Under the pieces are notes generated by a model. It did not search any database and had not been told where the DNA came from. It saw nothing but the letters and a program-made list of their open reading frames with translations. From assembly GCF_004125825.1 (NCBI RefSeq), contig NZ_QQWI01000016.1, positions 1 to 50,942 on the forward strand: a stretch of DNA of 50,942 bases, given 5' to 3'. Both the position numbers and the translations under genes were made by a program. Positions 8,938-18,574 of this stretch are shown in pieces. Within the stretch, counting starts at the first letter, position 1; every line of letters begins with the position of its first letter. The stretch is from Fusibacter sp. A1. GTDB lineage: Bacteria; Bacillota; Clostridia; Peptostreptococcales; Acidaminobacteraceae.

Positions 8938-9888
8938 TTACTCTTCTGCGCTATCTATCATCTCTTGTGTTTCCTCTAAATATTCATCGATCACGTTTTG
9001 GACTTCAGAGTCCTTTATGACAATCGATATCTCAATACGCCTGTTTTTCGCGTATGCTTCCTCGCTAGTACCCGTATCAATGGGTCTGAACTCAGAATAT
9101 GCGGAGGAAGCGAAGTATTTTCCGTACTCGCTCTCAAGCTCCCTATCTGTGGACAGCATATAATTTACAACAGCCCCCGAGCGGTTTGCCGATAGTGAAC
9201 GGTTGTAATCCGCATCGGCTCTTTCATCGGTATGCCCCTGTATGATGATCGATTCGATGTTTAACCTGGTCGTTTCATCATCCAGTACGGATTTGAACGC
9301 TTCAGCCAGTTTGTTCAAGAGCTCCTTTCCGCTGGGCTTTACCACGGCCGAATTGAAATCGAAAACTAGACCCTCATTGATGATGATGTTTCCCGCATCG
9401 CTGATGGTCACTAGCGGCTGTCCCTGAGCGTTGGTTTTACCAAGTGCCGCCTCAACACTGTCTTTCACCTTTCCAAGTACATCCAATCTGAGTACCGCGA
9501 TCCCTTGAAGCTTGGATCTTAACTCGCCAAGCTCCCGATTGCTTTCTGCAATGATTTGCCTTTGCTCATCTACTTCCTGTTCGGATAACTTAAGGGCGAT
9601 CTGCCCGATCTCTATTTCAGCCATCGTATCTGCGAGTTCATCTTCTAAAAGTCTTAATTGATTCTCCGCCTGACTGATCTCCGCTCTTGAAGACTCCAGA
9701 CGGTCTTGGGTATCCATGAGTTGCTTTCTCGAATACTCAAGGTTGTTTCCAGTAACGATATTTTGAATAAAGGCGATAATCACTAGAATGAAAAGTATGA
9801 GTACAAAAGTGGAGATCAGATCGGTGAAGGACGGCCAGAAGTTCTCTGCCGCTTCTTCAACGGTGAAGTTACGTCTTCTGCTCTTCAT
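8938..9888 (-). CDS. MotB/OmpA-like membrane-anchored peptidoglycan-binding protein
   Basis: A 316-residue protein with three parts. First comes an N-terminal MotB-like plug and single transmembrane helix (about 20-45, starting FWPSFTDLISTF with an aspartate at the membrane entry, as in proton-channel stator subunits). A long heptad-like helix (about 50-135, rich in E, Q, L and R) follows, and then a C-terminal OmpA-like domain with IIIQGHTDERAD and NRSLSANRSGAVVNYML. In MotB, TolR and ZorB relatives this domain binds peptidoglycan. It lies 11 bases downstream of the MotA/ExbB-like gene, so the two should form one ion-driven membrane complex. There are no flagellar genes in the window, and the long stalk resembles ZorB-type rather than flagellar MotB proteins. 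Its role is unknown. Confidence 0.8.
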   Translation of the reverse strand: MKSRRRNFTVEEAAENFWPSFTDLISTFVLILFILVIIAFIQNIVTGNNLEYSRKQLMDTQDRLESSRAEISQAENQLRLLEDELADTMAEIEIGQIALKLSEQEVDEQRQIIAESNRELGELRSKLQGIAVLRLDVLGKVKDSVEAALGKTNAQGQPLVTISDAGNIIINEGLVFDFNSAVVKPSGKELLNKLAEAFKSVLDDETTRLNIESIIIQGHTDERADADYNRSLSANRSGAVVNYMLSTDRELESEYGKYFASSAYSEFRPIDTGTSEEAYAKNRRIEISIVIKDSEVQNVIDEYLEETQEMIDSAEE

Positions 9889-9899
9889 ATCTACACCCC

Positions 9900-10916
9900 C
9901 TACTCATCTTTAGCTAGTTCTTTGAGTGTTTTTGTCAGGTCCTTGATCGAATCATAACCACTTGCCATCCTCTCGGTCTGATGCGTCATCTCTTGAGTAA
10001 AATCACTGAATCCAAGGCTCATCCTCTGCACGTTGTCTTTGAGGTGATGGTTGAACTCCCTAAAGTCCCTCGCACTTTCAGCAAAGACCTTAAGAGAAAG
10101 ATCGAAGCTTGTGATAGTCTCCTGAAAAGCCTCTGCGGTAGCGGCCATTTCACCCGTCACCCCATACAGCCTGTCGACAAGCGTGTCTGTAAGAACCTTC
10201 ATCGCCTCGACAGTGACCGTATCACCGCCGCCAAAACTTACCGCAGCACCCGAGAACGACGTTCCGCTGACGGTTCGGTACTCTCGTACATCTTTGAACA
10301 CATCGTTATCCAGGTATTCCTCAAGATGAACCATAAGATTGACTCTTCGCTGCGAGGCGTTGAAGAAGAGGTTGAATAGTGTCATCACGATCGATGCGCT
10401 AATACCGAATAATGAAGTAACAAAAGCGACAGACATTCCGGACATCGCGCTGATAAGACTCTGAGTGATCGACGAATCGACCGACAGGGCATTACCGACA
10501 TCCTTTGCGAGTAAGTTGACCAGTTGACCTATCGACATCGTCAGTCCGAAGAAGGTACCTACCAGTCCAAGGATGATCATCAGGCTCACCGACGTTTTGA
10601 CATACCGCTCACCAAGCTGGGAGACTTTCATCTCCATATCGAAGTGTTTCTCGATAATCGCCTGGGTGTTCACTTCGCCGCTGTGTTCCTTGCCTGCCTT
10701 CAGATAGTCCGATGTGATGTTATTGAGAATCTTGTGTTCGAACAATCTTCCTTGTCTATTCTTCTCACTGCTCAGATCCCTTAACATCCTTCGGTAGCCA
10801 AGCACCACGAAAATATTGATTGTGAATGCCGCAATGAGTAATCCGACAATGATTATTACGATGGTCAGTCCTACTACATTTAAGTTTAAGATAGTGTCGA
10901 TAAATTGTCTAAACAT
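9900..10916 (-). CDS. MotA/TolQ/ExbB-like proton channel subunit
   Basis: A 338-residue membrane protein. There is one N-terminal transmembrane helix (about 10-37), a cytoplasmic linker, and two more helices. The first of these contains MIILGLVGTFFGLTMSIG (about 112-131), the signature of MotA/TolQ/ExbB channels, and the second spans about 160-188. The last 100 residues are soluble and helical (FSDFTQEMTHQTERMASGYD) and could form an intracellular tail like that of ZorA proteins, although much shorter. AAGGAGG lies upstream of the ATG. It is the first gene of a three-gene unit with the OmpA-like and bcp genes. TolQ/ExbB function is unlikely in a Gram-positive cell. Confidence 0.8.
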   Translation of the reverse strand: MFRQFIDTILNLNVVGLTIVIIIVGLLIAAFTINIFVVLGYRRMLRDLSSEKNRQGRLFEHKILNNITSDYLKAGKEHSGEVNTQAIIEKHFDMEMKVSQLGERYVKTSVSLMIILGLVGTFFGLTMSIGQLVNLLAKDVGNALSVDSSITQSLISAMSGMSVAFVTSLFGISASIVMTLFNLFFNASQRRVNLMVHLEEYLDNDVFKDVREYRTVSGTSFSGAAVSFGGGDTVTVEAMKVLTDTLVDRLYGVTGEMAATAEAFQETITSFDLSLKVFAESARDFREFNHHLKDNVQRMSLGFSDFTQEMTHQTERMASGYDSIKDLTKTLKELAKDE

Positions 10917-10937
10917 AGAAAATCCTCCTTGCTTAAA

Positions 10938-10943
10938 TCATAC
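10938..10943 (-). promoter_or_regulatory. Probable extended -10 promoter of the MotA-like operon
   Basis: On the minus strand TGGTATGAT gives an extended -10 box about 22 bases upstream of the start codon. An isolated TTGACA also occurs at 10980-10985 but has only a weak -10 at proper spacing. Confidence 0.4.
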
Positions 10944-11042
10944 CAGTAAGAGGCTCTTTTTAAACGCAATCATGTGGATTGTCAAATAACTTTAATAAAT
11001 TGACGCACATAAAATTGAGTAACAGATCGACATGTAAAATGA

Positions 11043-11048
11043 TATAAT
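11043..11048 (+). promoter_or_regulatory. Probable -10 box of pgsA
   Basis: TATAAT lies 67 bases upstream of the pgsA ATG in the divergent region with the MotA-like operon. No -35 hexamer at ideal spacing is evident. Confidence 0.4.
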
Positions 11049-11115
11049 GGAGATGGAAGGTAATTTTTGACTCTTATGGACTACTAATTGAAGAACCAAT
11101 GGAAAAGGAGCCATT

Positions 11116-11652
11116 ATGCTAAAACACATTCCCAACTTGCTGACCGTTTTTAGAATGTTACTCGTACCTATATTTGCCTATGTTTATTTTTCAGAGCTTG
11201 CAAACGCGCAGTACCTCGCCCTCATTATCTTTATTATCGCAAGCGCAACAGACATTCTCGACGGGTATTTGGCAAGAAAATACGATCTTATCACCGCTGT
11301 TGGAACCGTTCTAGATCCCCTCGCCGACAAACTGATGCTACTGACAGTGCTTACTTGCTTGTGGCTTACAGACAAGGTGCATGTAATTGTCATTATCATT
11401 ATTCTTTCCAAGGAACTATTCCTGATTGTCAGCGGAGTACTGCTTTACCTAAAACGTGAGAAGACCGTTATTCCCTCAAATATCTTGGGTAAGATAGCGA
11501 CAGTCCTGTTTTCACTTACCATCGTGCTGATACTGCTCAATATCCCGAGAGTCTTAGGTGATATGCTTATCATCTCCGCACTTTTGATGAAGTTCATCGC
11601 GATACTCAGTTACATCAAGATCTATAACAAGAACCATAGAAAAACCGTCTGA
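11116..11652 (+). CDS. pgsA: CDP-diacylglycerol-glycerol-3-phosphate 3-phosphatidyltransferase
   Basis: An integral membrane enzyme of phospholipid synthesis that converts CDP-diacylglycerol and sn-glycerol 3-phosphate to phosphatidylglycerol phosphate and CMP. The CDP-alcohol phosphotransferase signature D-G-x2-A-R-x8-G-x3-D-x3-D is present (starting at DGYLARKYD, ending at the DPLADKLM segment). The 178 residues include about five or six hydrophobic helices, and the N-terminus HIPNLLTVFRMLLVP is typical. AAGGAG precedes the ATG. It is monocistronic, ending in a terminator shared with pulA. Confidence 0.93.
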   Translation: MLKHIPNLLTVFRMLLVPIFAYVYFSELANAQYLALIIFIIASATDILDGYLARKYDLITAVGTVLDPLADKLMLLTVLTCLWLTDKVHVIVIIIILSKELFLIVSGVLLYLKREKTVIPSNILGKIATVLFSLTIVLILLNIPRVLGDMLIISALLMKFIAILSYIKIYNKNHRKTV

Positions 11653-11675
11653 AATTTGATTATTTCAGACGGTTT
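11642..11675. terminator. Bidirectional terminator between pgsA and pulA
   Basis: A perfect 14-base inverted repeat (AAACCGTCTGAAAT and its complement, loop of six) has T runs on both strands. It overlaps the end of pgsA and sits just beyond the pulA stop. Confidence 0.9.
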
Positions 11676-11677
11676 TT

Positions 11678-13552
11678 TTAAAATTTGAATGTCGAATGGG
11701 AGTGATGGTTCGACCAGACGACAAGTGTTTGAAAAGGCTCCAGTTTGATTCTTCGACCTTGCAAGTACTTGTCGATCGCCAGTCCATCAGGGTCAAACGT
11801 CTGACCGTCGTAAACAATCCTGCATTCACGTCTGAGCACAAGCCTCGACAGATGTTCATGATGGTTAGGATTGATCACGATCAATGCATTTTTAAACGCG
11901 TGATTCCTCAAAGTGATCCTATACGCGACCACATTCTTCGTATGCTGAAGCACGACTCTTTCCCTGATGTCCTTCTCGTTGAACTCCTCGAAGCATCGCA
12001 AGTTCTTCCTAATTGCAATCAGCGTTTTCACATGCTGATATAAGTCTTGATGGCAGTTCACCATGCCCCAGTCCATCGCATTCACAGCATCGCTGCTTCG
12101 ATAGGAATTGTGGTCCATATGCTTCGTCCGCATAAACTCGGTACCCGACTGGATAAAGGGTATGCCAAAGGCAAGCAGGATCAGTGAAAACGACATCTTG
12201 GTCGCTTTTTTCACCTTATCGTCATCCCACATGGTCGAGTATTTGAGCTTATCGTAGAGTATCAGATTATCATGCGCACTCACATAGTTCACAGACTCCC
12301 AAGGCTCTTTGGCAAAACCGACATGGTGCTCTGAAAAATGAATCGATCCCAAGAGTCCTGTTTTCACATCATGCATCTTGGCTTTGTACCCCTGGATGAA
12401 ACCGTGATCCTTTCCATCGCTGTCACCCTTCAAGGCGCTTCTGTAATCGTCATTGAAAAACGCGATGGACAAATCCCTCTGCTTGCCCTTGACCATCATC
12501 TTCTCACCAGGAAGAATGGTTCCTCCACCTGTCCACGGCTCGCCGTAGAGTATGGCGTTCGGATTGATCGACCGCACTTCCTTTTCTATCATTTTAGCCG
12601 TTTCAACGTCCATCAGCCCCATAAGGTCAAATCTGAATCCGTCGATATGGAAGGTGTTCATCCAGTAGATCATGCTGTCGATAATCAGCTGTCTTGTCAT
12701 CGCATGCTCCGTCTTCAGTTCGTTACCGCATCCTGACCCGTTGGAATAGCTCCCATCGGATAAATGCCTGTAATAGGTGAACGGGGCCAATACGGCAAGA
12801 GGATTCTCCCCTCCCCTGTACGTGTGGTTATACACCACATCCAGCACCACAGCCAATCCGTTGTCATGGAGTTTCTTCACCATGGTCTTTAGCTCTCTTA
12901 TCCGACATAGGGGATCCTCCGGATCGGTGGAGTAGGATCCTTCCGGAACGAAATACTGTTCAGGATCGTAACCCCAGTTGTATGCAGTCGGGTCGCTTTC
13001 ATCTATGGACAAGAAATCCTGAAGCGGTAGAAAATGAACATGCGTGATTCCTAAATCCTTGAGATAGTCGATTCCATAAGGTAAATGGTCGACCTTTTCA
13101 ACCACACCCAGATACTTCCCTGGATGTTTGAGTTTTAGGTTAGGGTCCATTGTAAAGTCTCGAATGTGCATTTCATACAAGACCGCTTCCTGCATGCTGA
13201 CCTTGACGAACTCATCCTGTTCAAAACCTTCGACCTCAGTCATCGCTAGGTCGATTACCACACTTCGCTTGCTGTTGGCGCTTGATGCATATCCGAAAGG
13301 ATCTGTGGCGATAAACCTGTTTTTTCCTCTGACGACCTGATACATGTAATAGGTATTGTGCAGATCTCCGTCTACAGTGAGTTCCCACTCGTTATCACCT
13401 ACCGCTTCCATCGCCAGGCTTTTATGACGATAGGAATGCGCATTGGAATAAAGGAGAATATTTACCGCCTCACATTTAGATGCGTATACCCTGAACCTTG
13501 TATTTGTTTTCTCATATCTGTAGCCGAATTTCTTTGACTGATAGGTAGACAT
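11678..13552 (-). CDS. pulA: Type I pullulanase (glycogen debranching)
   Basis: A 624-residue GH13 enzyme expected to hydrolyse alpha-1,6 branch linkages of glycogen or limit dextrin. An N-terminal beta-sandwich (about 1-110) precedes the barrel. The pullulanase signature YNWGYDPEQYFVPEGSY follows, then region II DGFRFDLMGL (nucleophile Asp), region III LYGEPWTGG (acid/base Glu) and region IV YVSAHDN. There is no signal peptide, so it acts inside the cell on storage polymer. It is the last gene of the glg unit, 12 bases after glgP, which fits a joint role in degradation. Confidence 0.92.
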   Translation of the reverse strand: MSTYQSKKFGYRYEKTNTRFRVYASKCEAVNILLYSNAHSYRHKSLAMEAVGDNEWELTVDGDLHNTYYMYQVVRGKNRFIATDPFGYASSANSKRSVVIDLAMTEVEGFEQDEFVKVSMQEAVLYEMHIRDFTMDPNLKLKHPGKYLGVVEKVDHLPYGIDYLKDLGITHVHFLPLQDFLSIDESDPTAYNWGYDPEQYFVPEGSYSTDPEDPLCRIRELKTMVKKLHDNGLAVVLDVVYNHTYRGGENPLAVLAPFTYYRHLSDGSYSNGSGCGNELKTEHAMTRQLIIDSMIYWMNTFHIDGFRFDLMGLMDVETAKMIEKEVRSINPNAILYGEPWTGGGTILPGEKMMVKGKQRDLSIAFFNDDYRSALKGDSDGKDHGFIQGYKAKMHDVKTGLLGSIHFSEHHVGFAKEPWESVNYVSAHDNLILYDKLKYSTMWDDDKVKKATKMSFSLILLAFGIPFIQSGTEFMRTKHMDHNSYRSSDAVNAMDWGMVNCHQDLYQHVKTLIAIRKNLRCFEEFNEKDIRERVVLQHTKNVVAYRITLRNHAFKNALIVINPNHHEHLSRLVLRRECRIVYDGQTFDPDGLAIDKYLQGRRIKLEPFQTLVVWSNHHSHSTFKF

Positions 13553-13564
13553 CCCATCACCACC

Positions 13565-15979
13565 TTAAAGTTTCCATATTTGCTGTGCATACTCCTTGAT
13601 TGTGTAATCACTTGAGAAGATGCCCGATTTTGCGATATTGGTAAGCGTCATGCGGTTCCATTTTTTCGCATCCCTGAAGTCGTTGCTCAGTCTTTCCTGG
13701 GCTCTTACATAGGCGTCAAAATCCTTCAGCACCAAAAACTCGTCATTCTGTTTAAGTAGCGAGTCCACAATCGTCGAAAACTCGTCTCTTGGAACAGAAT
13801 CAAAAAATCCATTTGTAAGTTGGTCCAAAATCCTTCTAAGTTCACTATGATAGTCATACACGGACTGTGCGCTATAGGTGCGCTCATGATGCAACTGATA
13901 CACCTCATCTGAATTGAGACCGAAAATATAGATATTGTCATCGCCTACAGCATCTCTGATTTCGACATTCGCTCCATCAAGCGTACCGATCGTCACAGCT
14001 CCGTTCATCATAAACTTCATGTTACCTGTTCCAGACGCCTCCTTGGAAGCCGTAGAGATCTGTTCGCTGACATCCGCAGCAGGTATCATGCGCTCGGCTA
14101 GAGACACTCCGTAATTTTCTAGGAAGACTACCTTGATGATGTCCCTCACAACAGGCGTGCTCTCAATCTTATCAGATAAGGTATGGATCAGTTTAATGAT
14201 CTGCTTTGCGATATGATAACCTGGTGCGGCCTTAGCTCCAAAAACAAAAGTTCTTGGCACCACATCAATTCCTGGATTATCGATCACCTTATTGTAAAGG
14301 TACATGATATGAAGTATGTTCATCAGCTGGCGTTTATACTCGTGCAGCCGTTTAGCCTGCATGTCGAAGATCGAATACGGATCGACGGTCAGATTGTTCT
14401 TTTCCTTGATATAGGATGCCAATTTGATTTTATTGGCGAGTTTTATTTTTTCAAGACCTTCCAAAAAAACGTCATCTTTTTCAAATTTCATCAGCTGGTC
14501 CATGATCACCGGTTCGTACTGCCATCTTTCACCAATTGCCTCGGTGATGTACTGCGATAACGGTCGGTTGCAATGCATCAGCCACCTTCTGTGTGTGATG
14601 CCGTTGGTTTTATTGTTGAACTTGAAGGGATATATCTTGTAAAAGTCGTTCAATTCCCTATGCTTGAGAATTTCTGTGTGAAGCTTGGCGACGCCGTTCA
14701 CACTATTGCTCGCTACGATGCAAAGATTGGCCATGTGGATGGTATCGTGCTGAATGATCCTCATCCGGTCCACCATGACGCTGTCAAGGTGGTATTTATG
14801 GACCATCTCATCTACAAACCTGCGGTTGATCTCATCAATGATCATCGCGATACGCGGCAGCAACTCATACATCAGATTGACCGGCCATTTTTCAAGCGCT
14901 TCGGACATGATGGTATGGTTGGTATAGGATACCGTCTTTTGCGTCAGCAGCCATGCCTCATCCCATCCCAACTGATGGTCATCCATCAGTAGGCGCATCA
15001 GTTCGGGTATGATCAGAGACGGATGCGTATCATTGATATGGATCGCGATATGGTTGCTTAGGTCATGAATCGACCTGTCCCCCTTTTTGTAGGTCCTCAG
15101 CAGACTTTGTATGCCTGCAGAAACCAAGAAGTACTCCTGCTTTAGCCTCAATACGCGTCCTTCATAATAGTTATCATTCGGGTACAACACTTGCGAAATC
15201 GCCTCAGCAGTGTGTTTTTGGGCAAATGCCTTTAAGTAATCCCCTTCGCTGAAGGAGAAATAATCGAACTCATTCTGCACGGCCTCTGCGGCAAACAGAC
15301 GCAGGTTGTTGATGCGATCATTTCTATAACCTAAGACCGGGGTATCATAAGGCACGGCTCTAATTTTTTCGGTGTTGATATGCTTGAACCTCAAATGACC
15401 ATTCTCTTCATAGCTTTCGAGCTGCCCTCCGAATTCGACGACAACCGCCCTATCCGGTTTGTTGATTTCCCATACGTTGCGGTTCGATAGCCAGCGGTCC
15501 GGAAACTCTACCTGATAGCCATTTACAATCTTTTGTTCGAACAGACCGTAATTGTACCGGATTCCGCACCCGTGTCCCGCGTAACCAGTGGAAGCTAGCG
15601 AATCCAAAAAGCAGGCTGCAAGCCTTCCGAGTCCGCCGTTCCCAAGTCCTGGATCCTTTTCGATGGCGTAGATCTCCTCATAGTCATAACCAAGTTCCTT
15701 CATCGATTCTTCAACGAGTTCCTTCATATCGAGATATTCCAGATTCTTTCCTAGATACCGTCCTGTAAGAAATTCCATTGAAAAATAATACACTTGCTTT
15801 TCACCGGTATTCATATAGATTCTGTTCTGATTCACCCAGTCTTCTGTGATGATGTCTCTGATCATGATGCCAAGGGTGTAGTACTTGTCCCAGTTGGTCG
15901 TCTCATCAGGTGATTTTCCCGTCAACGACTTCAACCGGCTGATGTATAACTTTTTAAACTCCTCACGAGTGAATTTCAT
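13565..15979 (-). CDS. glgP: Glycogen/maltodextrin phosphorylase
   Basis: An 804-residue GT35 phosphorylase that releases glucose 1-phosphate from the non-reducing ends of glycogen using phosphate and pyridoxal phosphate. The PLP-lysine region EASGTGNMKFMMNGA is followed by TIGTLDGANVEI. Conserved N-terminal segments YFSMEFLTGRYLGKNL and GNGGLGRLAACFLDSLA are intact, and the length is normal. It lies between glgA (8 bases) and pulA (12 bases). The bacterial form lacks the N-terminal allosteric extension of animal enzymes. Confidence 0.95.
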   Translation of the reverse strand: MKFTREEFKKLYISRLKSLTGKSPDETTNWDKYYTLGIMIRDIITEDWVNQNRIYMNTGEKQVYYFSMEFLTGRYLGKNLEYLDMKELVEESMKELGYDYEEIYAIEKDPGLGNGGLGRLAACFLDSLASTGYAGHGCGIRYNYGLFEQKIVNGYQVEFPDRWLSNRNVWEINKPDRAVVVEFGGQLESYEENGHLRFKHINTEKIRAVPYDTPVLGYRNDRINNLRLFAAEAVQNEFDYFSFSEGDYLKAFAQKHTAEAISQVLYPNDNYYEGRVLRLKQEYFLVSAGIQSLLRTYKKGDRSIHDLSNHIAIHINDTHPSLIIPELMRLLMDDHQLGWDEAWLLTQKTVSYTNHTIMSEALEKWPVNLMYELLPRIAMIIDEINRRFVDEMVHKYHLDSVMVDRMRIIQHDTIHMANLCIVASNSVNGVAKLHTEILKHRELNDFYKIYPFKFNNKTNGITHRRWLMHCNRPLSQYITEAIGERWQYEPVIMDQLMKFEKDDVFLEGLEKIKLANKIKLASYIKEKNNLTVDPYSIFDMQAKRLHEYKRQLMNILHIMYLYNKVIDNPGIDVVPRTFVFGAKAAPGYHIAKQIIKLIHTLSDKIESTPVVRDIIKVVFLENYGVSLAERMIPAADVSEQISTASKEASGTGNMKFMMNGAVTIGTLDGANVEIRDAVGDDNIYIFGLNSDEVYQLHHERTYSAQSVYDYHSELRRILDQLTNGFFDSVPRDEFSTIVDSLLKQNDEFLVLKDFDAYVRAQERLSNDFRDAKKWNRMTLTNIAKSGIFSSDYTIKEYAQQIWKL

Positions 15980-15987
15980 ATTTCACC

Positions 15988-17421
15988 TCATTTCAGCAAT
16001 GTTTCATATAATTCGATATATTTATCTGCAGAGACGTCCCAACTCAGATCTTTCGACATCGCTCTTTTTACCATTGCCTTCCATTTCGGCTTATCTTCAT
16101 AGACAGACAATGCTTCTTTGATCGTGAACAGCATCTCATGAGCATTTGCGTTCAGGAATCCAAATCCAGACCCTGTGTCATCATATTTGTTAAAGGGATC
16201 GATGGTGTCCATCAATCCTCCGGTTTGACGAACTACGGGAATCGCACCATATCGCATGGCGATCATCTGGCCTATTCCGCAGGGCTCGACAAGGGACGGC
16301 ATCAAGAAGAGGTCTGCGCTCGCATAAATCCTTGAAGCCATCGTGTTGTCGAAATAGATGTTCGCAGACATCATTTCAGGATGATAGCTGTCGATACTCT
16401 TAAGGGCGTCCTCGTACTTCTTGTCACCTGTTCCAAGAACGACGACCTGCATGGGAATCTGCATCAGTTCCTCTACCACATGAAGCAGCAGGTCGATCCC
16501 TTTCTGCTCGACAAGCCGCGTGACCATCCCGATCATCGGGATATCCGGATCGCACTTAAGTCTTAACAGCCTTTGAAGCATCATCTTGTTCTTTCGCTTC
16601 ATTTCAACCGCATTCTCCATGTCATACTGTTCAAAGATCACCTTGTCCTCAGAAGGATTGTATTGTCCGTAATCCAACCCGTTGATAATTCCGCTCATCT
16701 TATGGTTGATGGCGCCTATGGTGTTCTCCAGCTGTTCTCCGTAGTAGGGATATCTGATTTCATTCGCATAGGTCTTACTGACGGTCGTAACCGCATCCGC
16801 ATAGACAAGCCCCGCTTTCATGAAATTTAAATTTCCGTTGAACTCCAATCCCTCGTAGGTCAGGTAGCTGTCGTCGATACCGTAAAAGTCCGAAAGCAGA
16901 TTGATTGGAAAAATCCCCTGATACTTAAGATTATGTATCGTGAAAACGGTTTTGACACCGCCTATCTCGGTATCCTTGTACATGGGGTCTTTCACCAGCA
17001 GCGCGATAGGTGCAGTGTGCCAGTCGTTGACATGGATGATGTCAGGCACGAAAATATCCGCGCATACGGTATCTAGGACCGCTTTCGAGTAAAAGGCGAA
17101 CCTTTCACCATCGTCGTAATAGCCATAGAAACCATCACGCTTAAAGTAGTATTCATTGTCGATGAAATAATAGGTCAATCCATTGTACTCCTGCATGAAT
17201 ACGCCTGCGTACTGATGACGCCAGTTCATCTGCACATCGTATGATTTGATGAATTCAAGTTCATCCGCGTATTCCGTTTTGATTCCTTTGTATTTGGGCA
17301 TGACAATCCTGACGTCATGACCTGCTTTTGTTAGCGCTTTCGGGAGCGAATATGCGACATCTGCAAGACCACCGGTTTTAGCAAAAGGCACCGCTTCTGA
17401 TGCAACGAACAATATCTTCAT
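15988..17421 (-). CDS. glgA: Glycogen synthase (ADP-glucose type)
   Basis: A 477-residue GT5 glycogen synthase that transfers glucose from ADP-glucose to the alpha-1,4 chain. The N-terminus MKILFVASEAVPFAKTGGLADV carries the KTGGL ADP-glucose-binding signature. The C-terminal GT-B half shows MPSLVEPCGIGQMIAMRYG with the catalytic glutamate region and later RQTGGLMDT. The start is 14 bases after glgD with GGAGG upstream. All features of an active enzyme are present. Confidence 0.95.
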   Translation of the reverse strand: MKILFVASEAVPFAKTGGLADVAYSLPKALTKAGHDVRIVMPKYKGIKTEYADELEFIKSYDVQMNWRHQYAGVFMQEYNGLTYYFIDNEYYFKRDGFYGYYDDGERFAFYSKAVLDTVCADIFVPDIIHVNDWHTAPIALLVKDPMYKDTEIGGVKTVFTIHNLKYQGIFPINLLSDFYGIDDSYLTYEGLEFNGNLNFMKAGLVYADAVTTVSKTYANEIRYPYYGEQLENTIGAINHKMSGIINGLDYGQYNPSEDKVIFEQYDMENAVEMKRKNKMMLQRLLRLKCDPDIPMIGMVTRLVEQKGIDLLLHVVEELMQIPMQVVVLGTGDKKYEDALKSIDSYHPEMMSANIYFDNTMASRIYASADLFLMPSLVEPCGIGQMIAMRYGAIPVVRQTGGLMDTIDPFNKYDDTGSGFGFLNANAHEMLFTIKEALSVYEDKPKWKAMVKRAMSKDLSWDVSADKYIELYETLLK

Positions 17422-17435
17422 TCCAATACCTCCAA

Positions 17436-18563
17436 TCAGATAACTTGACTTTTTTTGATGACAAACGGTATGCCACCATCACCCATCAGTATCTTTTTGT
17501 TTCCAATAGTAACGTTCTTGTCGGCGATCACGTAGTTGAGATGGGCGGTTTCACCGATCTTGGCATCCTGCATGATGATCGAGTTTCTTACAATCGCACC
17601 TTTTTTTATGTGCACTCCCCTGAAGATCACAGAATTTTCAACGGTTCCTTCGATGATACATCCGTTAGCGACTATCGAATTCGTCACGCTGCTTGTAGGA
17701 GAATAGAATGCGGAAGGCTCATCCTTGATTTTAGTGTAGATTCTTCCCGGTCCGTCAAAGAGCTGCGAGAAATTACGTCTGTCAAGTAGGTCAAGCGTGG
17801 ATTTATAGTAATTGCTGATCGTATTCATGCACATGGACGGACCTGAGTACGGAAAAGCGTTCACTTTGAGCTTGTCCATGTAACTGAATACCGCTTCCTT
17901 TAAAAAGCTGATATTGCCGCTCTGATAAGCCTCTGTAATGATCTCCACCAGCAGATCGCGTTTCATGATATAGCTTTCCATCGAAAGACAGTATTCCTCT
18001 TTGGAGCCGAAGTTCAAACCGATACTGTTCACATTGAGGTTCTCATCCACATCCAGCAGATCAAGGCCGATATACTGGCTCATGTTCTGTCCGTTTGAGA
18101 TATGCTTGCAGATGATCGTAAGGTCAGCGCCCGATTCCTTATGGTACTCTATCGCGGGGGAGTAATCGATGTTCATGATCATATAGCTTCTTGAGATCAG
18201 AACGTACTCCTGCTTGGCGTGGGCGATGAAGCCGAGATTGTTCTTAAAGTTCTCAAGGTCGCCATACTTTCTGACCATGGTGCTGTAATCCACCATCGGA
18301 TGCAACATGTAAAGTCCGTCGCGTTTTCTGTCTAAGTTCCAGTATTTACCTGGGCCCAAATGGTCTTGCAGGGACCTGAACTTGTGTTTTGTAAAGATTG
18401 CTACCTTTTGGATATCACTGTTTACCATATTGGATAAGGTAAAGTCGATCACTCGGTAACGCCCGGCAAAAGGCAGGGCTGCAATCGGTCTGTTGAGTGT
18501 TAAGTCTTTTATCTTCTCTTCATTTTCACTGAGGTTGATTATCCCCATTACGTCTTTTGACAT
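17436..18563 (-). CDS. glgD: Glucose-1-phosphate adenylyltransferase subunit GlgD
   Basis: A 375-residue paralogue of GlgC found in Bacillota, which pairs with GlgC to form the ADP-glucose pyrophosphorylase heterotetramer. The nucleotidyltransferase fold is recognisable (AGRYRVIDFTLSNMVNS), but the G-rich loop that GlgC carries at its N-terminus is replaced by SENEEKIKDLT. This is typical of GlgD, which is held to be a modulatory subunit. The C-terminal left-handed beta-helix repeats are visible (VANGCIIEGTVENSVIFRGV). It is placed between glgC and glgA with gaps of 11 and 14 bases. Confidence 0.93.
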   Translation of the reverse strand: MSKDVMGIINLSENEEKIKDLTLNRPIAALPFAGRYRVIDFTLSNMVNSDIQKVAIFTKHKFRSLQDHLGPGKYWNLDRKRDGLYMLHPMVDYSTMVRKYGDLENFKNNLGFIAHAKQEYVLISRSYMIMNIDYSPAIEYHKESGADLTIICKHISNGQNMSQYIGLDLLDVDENLNVNSIGLNFGSKEEYCLSMESYIMKRDLLVEIITEAYQSGNISFLKEAVFSYMDKLKVNAFPYSGPSMCMNTISNYYKSTLDLLDRRNFSQLFDGPGRIYTKIKDEPSAFYSPTSSVTNSIVANGCIIEGTVENSVIFRGVHIKKGAIVRNSIIMQDAKIGETAHLNYVIADKNVTIGNKKILMGDGGIPFVIKKSQVI

Positions 18564-18574
18564 TTTGTCTCCCC

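Noticed and set aside
8938..10916. Flagellar motAB
   Set aside because: The OmpA-like protein has a much longer helical stalk, the channel subunit has only three clear helices and a long tail, and no flagellar gene is near.
8938..10916. A complete Zorya defence system
   Set aside because: Only the stator-like pair is present; neighbouring genes are a peroxiredoxin and pgsA, with no zorC/D/E candidates.
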